This document shows positions 50,840 through 60,300 of a stretch of 64,000 bases of DNA, piece after piece. Under the pieces are notes generated by a model. The model did not search any database. It worked only from the letters and a program-made list of their open reading frames with translations, and was not told the origin of the DNA. How positions within the stretch are numbered: the stretch's first letter is position 1; the number at the start of each line of letters is the position of its first letter. This DNA comes from Nocardia rosealba (GTDB lineage: Bacteria > Actinomycetota > Actinomycetes > Mycobacteriales > Mycobacteriaceae). The translations under genes and the position numbers were made by a program. The stretch is taken from positions 186,001-250,000 of the forward strand of contig NZ_JAIWNA010000007.1 in the NCBI RefSeq assembly GCF_020216065.1. The letters are read 5' to 3'.

Positions 50840-51283
50840 TCAGCCTTCGAGCAGGACGGTGACCGGGCCGTCGTTGGTCAGGTCTATGTGCATGTGGGCG
50901 CCGAATTTTCCGGTGGCCACGGTGGCCCCCAGGTCGCGCAGGGTGTCGGCGAAGGTGTCCACCAGGGGTTCGGCGACCGGGCCCGGAGCGGCCGCGTTCC
51001 AGGAGGGGCGGCGGCCCTTTGCGGTGTTGGCGTAGAGGGTGAACTGGCTGACGACGAGAATCGGCGCGTTCAGGTCGGCGGCCGATCGCTCGCCGTCGAG
51101 GATCCGCAGGCGGAAAGTCTTGTCCGCCAGTGCTTTCGCGATGTCCTCGGTGTCGGTGTGGGTGACGCCGACCAGCGCGAGCAGGCCGTGCGGCGCACCC
51201 GTCGTGGCCGGGTCGATCCGGCCGACGACCTGATCGTCGACTGTTACCTGGGCGGTGGTCACACGTTGCAGCAGTACTCGCAC
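50840..51283 (-). CDS. dtd: D-aminoacyl-tRNA deacylase
   Basis: 147 residues, full length. It has RVLLQRVTTAQVTVDD at the start, the SQFTLYANT motif with the active Thr, and the gly-Pro motif NDGPVT near the end. DTD removes D-amino acids (and Gly from tRNA-Ala). It converges with the permease gene one base away. Confidence 0.96.
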   Translation of the reverse strand: MRVLLQRVTTAQVTVDDQVVGRIDPATTGAPHGLLALVGVTHTDTEDIAKALADKTFRLRILDGERSAADLNAPILVVSQFTLYANTAKGRRPSWNAAAPGPVAEPLVDTFADTLRDLGATVATGKFGAHMHIDLTNDGPVTVLLEG

Positions 51284-51419
51284 AGTAATCGATCATGCCG
51301 GGTGACCCGGATCGACGGTAATCGGGGTGCAATCAATTGTTGCGAGCAATTCGGCAATTTCGAAAGCTTTGTCCGGCTGCGGTTTACAATTCCCGCCGTC
51401 AACCGATACTTTTACCGGT

Positions 51420-51632
51420 ATGACGGAAGATCAAGTGCAGCAACGTAAGAATCTATTCATGGGGGGAATTGCAGCACTGGCAGGCTTCGGCGTGTTCATT
51501 CTGATGTTCTCGGCGTTCGATATGGAGCCGAGCGGCTTCACCAGCGCGATCACCACGGGCCTGCTGGTGACGGCGGCAGCCTGCTTCGGCAGCGCGGCCC
51601 GGATCAAGCGAGACGCGAACCGCAATTCCTGA
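51420..51632 (+). CDS. Small two-span membrane protein
   Basis: 70 residues from the ATG at 51420. Two hydrophobic spans (about 18-36 and 40-57) around a short MEPSG loop, with charged ends (TEDQVQQRKN, RIKRDANRN). No recognisable family. A strong terminator follows eight bases later, which supports a real gene. Confidence 0.7.
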   Translation: MTEDQVQQRKNLFMGGIAALAGFGVFILMFSAFDMEPSGFTSAITTGLLVTAAACFGSAARIKRDANRNS

Positions 51633-51639
51633 GCACACA

Positions 51640-51677
51640 AAAGCCGCTGCCCTCGATGTCTGGAGGGCAGCGGCTTT
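51640..51677. terminator. Bidirectional intrinsic terminator
   Basis: A perfect 15-bp stem (51640-51654 with 51663-51677) beginning AAAGCC and ending GGCTTT, with an eight-base loop. It serves the small membrane gene from the left and the TPR-like gene from the right. Confidence 0.92.
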
Positions 51678-51683
51678 GGTGTG

Positions 51684-53222
51684 TCAGTCCTTGCCGAAGA
51701 ACAGGATGTCGGGGCCGTAGTCGGTGAGGGGGCCTTTTTCGGCGGCTTGGCGGATGCCGCTGCCGGGGAGTTCGGTGACCTTGGCGAACATCGCCGCGTT
51801 GCCGAAGGCCGCGCGGACCTGGGTTTCGGAAGCGTAGTCGGCGCCGTAGTCGGCGAGGGTGGCGAAGTCGAGGGGGGCCAGGGGAGTTTCGAGTGGTGCC
51901 TGGCCCGCAGGGCGGCCGAGGGCGGCGTACTGGGTGGCCACTCCGTTGTCGTAGAGGCACAGCTCGTAGGAGATGTTCTCGATGGTGGCGACGGTCAGCA
52001 CCGGCCACTTCGCCGACAACGCGACCGCCAGGGGGTGTTTGCCGAGTGCGCCGATCTCCCAGTTCAGGCTCTTCACCGAAACCCAGCTGCCCGAGGCTTT
52101 TTCGACGAGCACCACATCGGCGCCGAGTTCGGTGTCCGGGTTCACCTTCGGTTCTTTGACGCCCCAATGCCGTTCGTGCACACCGGCGAAACGACCCGCG
52201 TCGACAGGAGTAGCGCCGTGCGCGGCGAAGGCGGCGGTGACAGCGGTTCGAACCTGCTCCAGAGCGTCGGGCGCCGAGCAGCGCACAGCGATCGCGCCGT
52301 AGGTCGCGGTGATTTCCACGGGCCGCGACGGCGGTTCCGGCATGGCGCCGGCGGCGAGCGGCTTCAGGCCGACAAGGGCAAGACGCCAGTTGATTTCGTC
52401 GATGGTCGCCAGGTCGCCACCCGACTGGTACAGGATCTGCTGCTGGGTCAACCGGCCGGCGCGCTCGAGTGTCGCAGCGCCGAGCTTGTGCAGTGCCTGG
52501 GTGGTCTTGAGGGTCAGATCGAGGTCCTCGATCCGGGTTTCGCGCAGCTGCGCCGTGCTCGCCGAGGACGTGACCTCCGAGTACAGCGCGCGATAGCTCG
52601 CGATGGCCTGCTTGCGCGAGCGTCCGACCATCAGTGTCCGCAACAGCGTGCTCAGACTGGCCAGATACTTGCCCGGCTGCTCGGGTGCCCGCGCGTACAT
52701 CGCGGCCCGGATCCGCACCGCCGACTCCGTGGCAGCCACCGCCGCCTCGTGATCGAGGCGCATCAACCACACGCCGCACTTGGACAACCCGTCGGCGCAC
52801 ATCGCCTGCACGTCCGGATAGTCCTGTGCCACTTGCCGATACGCAGAACACGCACTGCGGATGGTGTTGGTGGCGAGCTGGCGGTGCCCGACCAGCCGCG
52901 TCGCCTGCTCGAACAGCCGAAGCGCGTCCTGGAGCGCACCCGCGTACTCATAGGAGACGAAGCCCTCGACCAGCCAGTGCAGCCGGATCGCCACCGCTTC
53001 CTGCGCGGGCTCGAGCGCCTCCGCGGTGCGGTCGCGACCGGACGGGTCGTCGCGGGTGGCGAGCAGCCCCTGGGCCAGTTCGGTGAGCGAACCGGCCAGC
53101 CGGAGGTAGTCCTCGGGCTGCTGGCTGCGGGTGTTGGCGCGATCGGCTGCAACGCGCCGTTCGAGGCCGCTCAGGTCGGTCATGAGCGGTTCCGTCGCGA
53201 CGTCAATCTCGGGCCCCATCAT
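51684..53222 (-). CDS. TPR-like helical protein of unknown function
   Basis: 512 residues; two adjacent ATG codons start it, and MTDLSG at 53183 is an alternative. Residues about 20-260 are repeated helical pairs with a TPR-like pattern (EALEPAQEAVAIRLHWL, ALRLFEQATRLVGHR, AVAATESAVRIRAAMYA). The C-terminal half (about 310-512) is a separate mixed fold with VVLVEKASGSWVSVKSLNWEIGALGKHPLAVAL. No signal or membrane segment. I do not recognise the second domain. It sits just before the second ESX toxin operon, divergent from it. Confidence 0.75.
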   Translation of the reverse strand: MMGPEIDVATEPLMTDLSGLERRVAADRANTRSQQPEDYLRLAGSLTELAQGLLATRDDPSGRDRTAEALEPAQEAVAIRLHWLVEGFVSYEYAGALQDALRLFEQATRLVGHRQLATNTIRSACSAYRQVAQDYPDVQAMCADGLSKCGVWLMRLDHEAAVAATESAVRIRAAMYARAPEQPGKYLASLSTLLRTLMVGRSRKQAIASYRALYSEVTSSASTAQLRETRIEDLDLTLKTTQALHKLGAATLERAGRLTQQQILYQSGGDLATIDEINWRLALVGLKPLAAGAMPEPPSRPVEITATYGAIAVRCSAPDALEQVRTAVTAAFAAHGATPVDAGRFAGVHERHWGVKEPKVNPDTELGADVVLVEKASGSWVSVKSLNWEIGALGKHPLAVALSAKWPVLTVATIENISYELCLYDNGVATQYAALGRPAGQAPLETPLAPLDFATLADYGADYASETQVRAAFGNAAMFAKVTELPGSGIRQAAEKGPLTDYGPDILFFGKD

Positions 53223-53464
53223 CGTTGCTGCGCAGGTCGGCGCACCGACCCAGGTTGTGGTCTACCGAGTCTGCCACAGTTGGCGCGACCGCGCGGCTCA
53301 GCTGTGGATGCGGCTGTCGCCGTGATGAACTCCTGGTGACCAGTGGGTGCGAAACCGCAGGAAAGGGTCAGTATCGGTGTGCGCCTGTCGTTCTGGAGGC
53401 CTGCGTGCGGGTGCTCGCCGTGGCATACTCGAGAGGTATTACCCGATGGTGGAGGAGCGTCGAG

Positions 53465-53788
53465 ATGGCAGACAAGGTCGAATTCGATGAGCATCTGTTC
53501 CGCGGTGCGGCTGCCAAAACCGGTCACGTGAACGACCGGGTCACCAGCATCATGGACACCCTCAAAGCCTCGGTCGAAAGCCACCACGGCTGCTGGGGAC
53601 ACGACACCATCGGGACAACCTTCGCCAACGGCCAGGACGGCTCGGGCGGTTACACCAAGTCGAGCAAGTTGCTCACCGACAACGGTGACGCGGTGGCCGA
53701 GGGATTCGCCAACATGTCCCAGTCGCAGACCGAATCCGCCGAGTTCCTGCACAATATGGAACTCGACAACCGCTACGGGCTGCGCTGA
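53465..53788 (+). CDS. WXG100-family ESX protein (second toxin operon)
   Basis: 107 residues from an ATG behind GGAGGAG. The hairpin turn is GCWGHDTIG, and the flanking helices are of usual length. It opens the second toxin operon; here WXG100 comes before the YbaB-like gene, the reverse of the first operon. Confidence 0.85.
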   Translation: MADKVEFDEHLFRGAAAKTGHVNDRVTSIMDTLKASVESHHGCWGHDTIGTTFANGQDGSGGYTKSSKLLTDNGDAVAEGFANMSQSQTESAEFLHNMELDNRYGLR

Positions 53789-53804
53789 GCTGGTATTCGC
53801 GACA

Positions 53805-54305
53805 ATGGTGAACGAGCAGGCCAGAGCCGATATGGCCGACATTCTCGAAGGTGTGCAGGAACAGATGCGCACCATCGCCCGGCTCCAGCAGGAACGCGCG
53901 ACCCTGACGGCCAGCGCCACGGTCCGCAGACACGTCACAGTGACGGTGAACGCGGACAATGTGGTGATCGAGACGAAATTCGGCCCCGACGTCGAAGACC
54001 TCAGCTACGCCGAGATCGCCAAGGCGGTCACCGAGGCCGCCAAGCAGGCGTCCGCCGAGATGGCGCGCAAGACGAGCGAGCTGCTGGAACCGCTGAACAC
54101 CCAGCGCGCCCGCATGCCGAAACTGTCCGACCTGGTGGAGGGCATGCCCGAGATCAAGGTCCCGGAGCCGGTGAAAGCACCCACGTCGGCACCGAATTCG
54201 CCGGCGCGCCCGGCCGAAGACGACAAGCCGATGGAGTTCTCCGGAACCGTCGACGTGGACCTCGGCCGTGATCGAGGCGGTTCGGTCACCGACTCGAGCT
54301 GGTGA
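53805..54305 (+). CDS. YbaB/EbfC-like small protein (second toxin operon)
   Basis: 166 residues from the ATG at 53805, 16 bases after the WXG100 stop. Helix MADILEGVQEQMRTIARLQQ, then VRRHVTVTVNADNVVIETKF and a long helix to ELLEPLNTQR. The tail is Pro/Asp-rich. The layout matches the YbaB-like protein at 29101, and the two operons are paralogous. Confidence 0.8.
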   Translation: MVNEQARADMADILEGVQEQMRTIARLQQERATLTASATVRRHVTVTVNADNVVIETKFGPDVEDLSYAEIAKAVTEAAKQASAEMARKTSELLEPLNTQRARMPKLSDLVEGMPEIKVPEPVKAPTSAPNSPARPAEDDKPMEFSGTVDVDLGRDRGGSVTDSSW

Positions 54306-54331
54306 GCCCGGGCTTTCACGGGTAACCGAAT

Positions 54332-57300
54332 ATGGCGATCACCATCCCGGGGTGGCTACAGCACCTCGAAATCCTTGCGGGCATGGAATGGCCCGAGGGC
54401 AACGAAGACCAGATGTGGCAGCTCGGCGAGGACTGGCGCACGGCCGCCACCGAGCTGGAAAAGGTCATCAAAGATGTCGAGGCGGCGAAGGCGGCTTCGA
54501 TCAAGGCGTATCCGGCGGGCGACGGCTACACCGAGATGGTCAATTCCTTCGACAGCCTGCTCCGGTCCGGTGGTGATCCCGAAAAAGACCGGTCGCTGAA
54601 AACGCTGGCCAAGTATTTCAAGGAAACCGGCGACGGCACCTACGAAGCCGGCACCGAGATCGAATATGCCAAACTGATGTACATCTCGTCGCTGGCATTG
54701 CTGGCGGCGGAAATGGCGGCCTCTTTCGCGGCCGGTCCGTTCAAACTCGGACTCGATGCGCTGGCTATCGGTGCGACCCGCATCGCTGTTCGCCTCATCG
54801 CGAATCGGTTGCTCGCGTCGATTATTCGCGCGGTCGGTAAGATTGCCGCGAATGCGGTGGTGAAGTTCGTTTTCCGGCACATCATGATCGATACCGTCAT
54901 CGGTACGATGCAGGAATTCGCCATTCAGCAGTATCAGGTGGAGAAGGGGCATCGCGACAAGGTCAAATGGGAGCAGGTCGGTCTCACGGCGCTGAGTTCG
55001 GCGGCAGGTGGGGCCGTTGCGGGGCCGCTTGCCGGTCTCATCAACAAGCGTCTGATGCGCGGGGTGGACAATCCGTCGTGGGCGCGGCAGTACATGAACA
55101 GCCAGATCACCGGTATCTCGGCGGGTTTGGCGGGTGCCCTCGCCGGTTACGCGGTGACCATTCCCTTCGGGGCGGGGCCGTTCGACTACCGGATGCTGAC
55201 GGCGGGTGGTCTCAGCGGCTCGTTGACGGGCGCGGCACGGACCGCCGGTAGTCACGCCTGGCAAAAGGGCGCGCCGGTGCTGTCGAGCCGTCCCGACCTC
55301 GCGACCCGGATGAACAGCCTGTTCGGTGACGTGGGTGGGCCACGGGTCGGTGCCGAACCCGGCGGGGCAGGTGCGAACTCCGGAGCCGGGACCGGTGGGT
55401 CGAATTCGCCGAGCCGGGCGGGCGTGGCTGGGGACGGGTCGAGCAGTCCCGGCACGCAGACGCGTCCTGCCGCAGCGGGCGGCGGGAACCAAGCGGCCTC
55501 GCAGTCTTCCGGATCTGGTGGGTCGCAGAGTAATTCGAGCAGCTCCGCACAGAGCGACGCGAGTTCCGGAGGCGACGGCGCGGGATCACAGAACGGCAGA
55601 TCTTCCGCCGCGGATGATTCCGCATCGAGCGATCGGTCTTCGTCGGGCGAAGGTTCGTCGAGTGATCGTTCGACCTCGGGGGAGTCGTCGAGCGGGGAGG
55701 GCGGTTCGTCCAGCGACCGCTCCTCGAACGACCAGGCGGGCGATCGCGGTGCGGGTCTGACTGGGGAGAACGGCGCCCACAACGGCAGTTCTCCCTTCAC
55801 TGCCGAACCGAATATCGCTGCGGCACAACAGAATGGTGTGCCGGCTGGTGGTGCACTGGTCGGCGCAGATGGTGTCGCCGGCGCACCGCAAGCGGCGGCT
55901 CCGGCGACTGCGGGCGCTCCGGCCGGAGCTGGGGCCCCGGCGACTGCGGGTGCTCCGGCGACCGCAGGTGCGCCAGCCGCGGGCGCTCCGGCAGCCTCGG
56001 CCCCGGCCGCGAACCCAGGTTCTCAGTCGAGTCCCACCGCAGGCGACAACCGCTCCGCAGGCGGTGGCGAACCCCGCACGCAAAGCGCCAAGCCAGATGC
56101 CGCATCCAGCCGCGCCGGTGTCGCCGATTCGGCACCGGCACCCACCGCAGGTGGTCCGGCTGTTCACGCCGCTCCGACCGGCGAGCAAGTGCCCCAGGCG
56201 AATTCGCGCCAAGAGGCTGCCGACACGCTCCAGGTGGCAAGCGATTCGGGCATTCCCGAAGCGGGCACACCCCGGGCAGGCGCGCCGGACGGACCCGGCC
56301 TGCCGCCGCGCACAGGCGAGGCCGACACCGCCGCCCCGCGCACCGGGTCGCCCGATGGTAATGGTTCTCCGCCGCGACTCGGCGGAGCGAATGACGCGGG
56401 TACTCCACCGCGAGCGGGTGCGTCTGATGGTGACGGCACTACGCCTCGCGTGGGCGAGCCTGATGGGGATAGTGCCCGGCCGCGTGCAGGCGAGTCCGAT
56501 GGAGATGGTGCCCCACCTCGTACCAACGAATCGGATGGCGATGGAACTCGCCCTCGCGCGAGTGATTCCGACGGCGACGGTGCTCGCCCGCGTTCAGGGG
56601 ATTCCGACGGGGCTCGGCCTCGTGTGGATGAATCCGGTGCTGAGGGAACTCGTCCTCGCGCGGGTGATTCCGACGGCGACGGTGCCCGCCCGCGTTCAGG
56701 GGATTCCGACGGGGCTCGGCCTCGTGTGGATGAATCCGGTGCTGAGGGAACTCGTCCTCGCACGGGTGGCTCCGATGGCGATGGTGCCCGGCCGCGTGTG
56801 GGTGAGTCTGACGGTGATGGCGCTCGCCCGCGTGTGGGTGAGTCCGATGGTGACGGTGCTCGCCCGCGAGTGAGTGAGTCCGATGGCGACGGGACCCGTC
56901 CACGTGCAGGGGAAACCGATGGCGATGGCGTCAGGCCCCGTGCAGGCGAGGTCGACGGGGATGGTGCCCGCCCGCGTGTGGCCGAGGCTGACGGGGATGG
57001 CGCCCGGCCGCGCATAAGCGAATCCGATGGCGACGGAACTGCCCCTCGCGCTGCTGATTCCGATGTGGACGCCGCTCCCTCTCGCATGGGTGACGGGGAT
57101 GGGCAAGGCGCCCGGCCCCGTTCGGGGGATTCCGACGAGGACGGTGCCCTTCCTCGCTCGGGCGAGTCCGACGGCGACGACATCCGGCCCCGCGTGGGCG
57201 AGTCCGACGGGGATGGTGCCCGGCCGCGTGTCGGTGATTCCGATGGTGGCGGAACTCGTCCTCGTGCTGGTGATCCCGATGACGGCGCAGCTCCCTCTCG

Positions 57301-60300
57301 CGTGGGTGATGGGGAGGGTGACGGGACCCAGCCCCGTTCGGGTGATTCCGATGAAGACGGGGATGGGAGTCGGTCGGACGACGGGCTGCTCGTTGTTCCC
57401 TTGGCTGGCGGTGACGGGGACGGGCGGCCCGGGCGTCGAACGGACGGCGATGGTTCGGGGCGTCGGGATGCGGATAGTGACTCGACTTCGGAGCCGGATG
57501 GTGATGCGTCGCAGCGTGATTCGGACGACGACCCGCCGAAGAATCCCGCGCAGGAGGCGTTGCGCGAGATCAAGGAGGCCACGGGGACCCGGCGGATCAA
57601 GCCGCCGAAGGGGCCGGTGGGCGAGGCGGGGATGTCGCTGCGCGATATCGAGGACGCGGCCGGTGGGCGGATGCACGAGTTCCCGGCGGGCACGTCCGAC
57701 CAGCCGAGACACCAGGGCGTCGCCGACGAGCTGGTGCGGATGGCGGAGGGGCTGAGCGCGCGAGACATCGCCAAGGGCAAGTTGCCGCGCGCCCTCGTCG
57801 TCGCCGAACACGTGGTGAACGGTCGTGGGGTCGGCGCCGACGCCTATGTCCTCACCGCGCGTCCCAACGCCGACGGCGGCTTCGACGTGGTCGCTTCCGG
57901 CACCCGCCCCGGCACCGTTGTGCCGAGCGAGGCACGCAATGTCTCGGCCGTGCTGTTCAACGGCAACGGAAAAGCCGTGTCCCCCAGCGGTTCCGATACT
58001 CGCGTGCGCCCCGCCCACGAGCGGTCGATCTACACCCGCGAGGGAACGATCGAAGGCCGCCGCGACGGCGAGACCCCCAAGCAGCACAGCTGGCGCATCC
58101 GAGCCGAACGCTCCGACCAGCTCGCCACCCGGGAAGCCGACCGAGCCTCCGCCCTGCGCGCCCTCATCGCCGCAGGTGGCGACAGCCTCGACAAGGACGC
58201 CCGCAAGAACCTCATCCGCGAGGCCAAACGCGCCGAGTGGAACGCGAACAACTACCGCAAAAACGGTGACGCCCAATGGAAGGTCATCGGCGGCCGCCCC
58301 GAAACCCCTGACCCGACCCCCCGCACCCCGGACCCCGACACCACCCACACCCCCGACCCGGCCCCGCGTACCCCCGACTCCGAAGCAACACCGCCGCGAA
58401 CGCCGGATTCGGGCGCCACACCTTCCCGCGAACCGGCCACCGACTCGACCCCGGAACGCACCCAGGAGCCCGAAGCACCGCCGACCCGCACCCCGGATTC
58501 GGACACAACTCCGCCACGCACACCCGACCCCGATGTGACGCCCACACCGGACCAGGCTGCGTCCCAACCACGTACGCCGGATGCCGATGCGACACCGCCG
58601 CGCACGCCGGATTCGGATGTGACGCCCACGCCGGATTCGGATGTGGCGTCGTCGCGCACGCTCGACGCTGATGGGCGCCCCACCCGGACCGTGGATTCCG
58701 ACGGCGTGCCTTCACATTCGGACGCCGGTGATGCGCAGGCGCGCCGCCCGCACTCCGATGAATCCCCGCGCACCGCTGATGCGGATTCGGGCCCCACGCG
58801 GACGCCCGATGTTCCTTCACGGGCAGCCGACCCGGACAGCACACAACAGCGCAGGCCCGACGCCGACGGCGCTCGCCCACGTACCCCGGATGCCGACAGC
58901 TCGGCTCCGCGCCGGCCCGATGCGGACCCCACCCAGCAGCGCAGGCCGGACACGGTGCGGCAGCCTGCCGGGGAGGCCACTGCCCCACGGCGCAACGACC
59001 CTGACTCCGCCGCGCCGCGCAGGCCCGACGTGGACAGCACCCGCCAGCGCACGTCGGAGGCGGACTCACTGCGGATGCCCGACAGCACCGGGCCGCAGCG
59101 GACACCGGATGGTGCGCAGCGCAATCCTGAGGGGAACGGAAGTGCGGCGCCCGCACGGGGATCCGATGGTGCGGACCGCAATCGTGAGGTCGATGGTTCG
59201 GTGCGGCCCGAGGATGTCCGGGATCTCACGCGGCGTCCACCGCTGGACGAGACACCCGACTTCCTCGCCGAGTCCGATGACATCGAGGAGGGCCTGGAGA
59301 ACGACGTCTATCAGTCCGCGGACGGCAAGTGGCATCATGTGCTCGACCCGGCGGGCACGTTCCGGGATGTCAACTTCCGGCTGCACGATGCCAACGGGTT
59401 CTGTCGTGATCCGCTCACCAGCAGCGAGTTCCGGTATCTCGCGCAGGAGGGCCCCAAGCGCACCTACAAGGTCGCCGATCCCGAGATCGCCAGGCAGATG
59501 GCCGACATCGTGGCCGACCGCACGGTGGTGCAGAAGCGCAGCGATGACGCGCTGAAGATCGTCAACCGGTTGATGGGCGAGTTCGGTGTCGCCAAGCTCG
59601 GCGATATCGCCAGCAGTCAGAAGCTGGACAAGGTCGTCGCCGAGCAGCGGCGCAAGCTCGAGGACGCCTACGACGACCTGCAACGTGACCTCGCGGACCG
59701 CCCGGACGACCCCCAGCTGCAACGCCGGGAAACCGAGATCATCGACAAACTCGAGCGACTCGACGAATTCGAACGCGCCGCAGCCTCTTTCAACAGGCTG
59801 CGACCGCAGCTCGTCGCCCACTCGAAGGCGCTCGGCGAGCTCGCCGCCCGCGCGTTCGGCCTCGACCCGGCCGAATTTCCCGGCGCCGTGCTGCTTTCAC
59901 CGTTCGACGGGGACATCGACGGTCGCCCGGTCATCGACGGCGCGAACGTGCTCGACGTGGTTGTCTACGTGCCGGGTACCGCCGGTGCGCCGCCGGCGCT
60001 GATCTCGCACGAGGCGAAGGGTGTCGGTTCCAAGCTCGGTGGCTCGAAAGTCGCGAGCGCGGAACAGGGTTCGCCCGAGTACTACCGCCGCACCCTGCGC
60101 ATCGACAACAACCTGCACCGCATACTCGCCGAGACTCCCGAGCAGATGCGGCAACGCGGCATCGACCCCGAATCGCCGGAGGGGCAGGCGCTGATCCGCG
60201 CGAGGAACGACCTGCTCGACGCGCACCGGGCAGGCACGCTGCGGTTCGAGTACCACCACGTGCACGCCGACAGGAACGGCAACGTGACTGTCAGCGAGTT

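Noticed and set aside
53225..53464. Upstream extension of the second WXG100 protein
   Set aside because: The ATG at 53465 has a clear GGAGGAG and gives the normal WXG100 length; the extension has no family features.
56350..57420. Possible CRISPR array because of regularly spaced repeats
   Set aside because: Units are 45-54 bases with no unique spacers, they keep the reading frame of a long protein, and no cas gene is nearby.
56164..58567. Antisense frames of 538 and 623 codons with Ser/Pro/Arg repeats
   Set aside because: The repeats are the reverse of the in-frame SDGDG array of the toxin gene. The same goes for the 673-codon antisense frame at 59897-61918.
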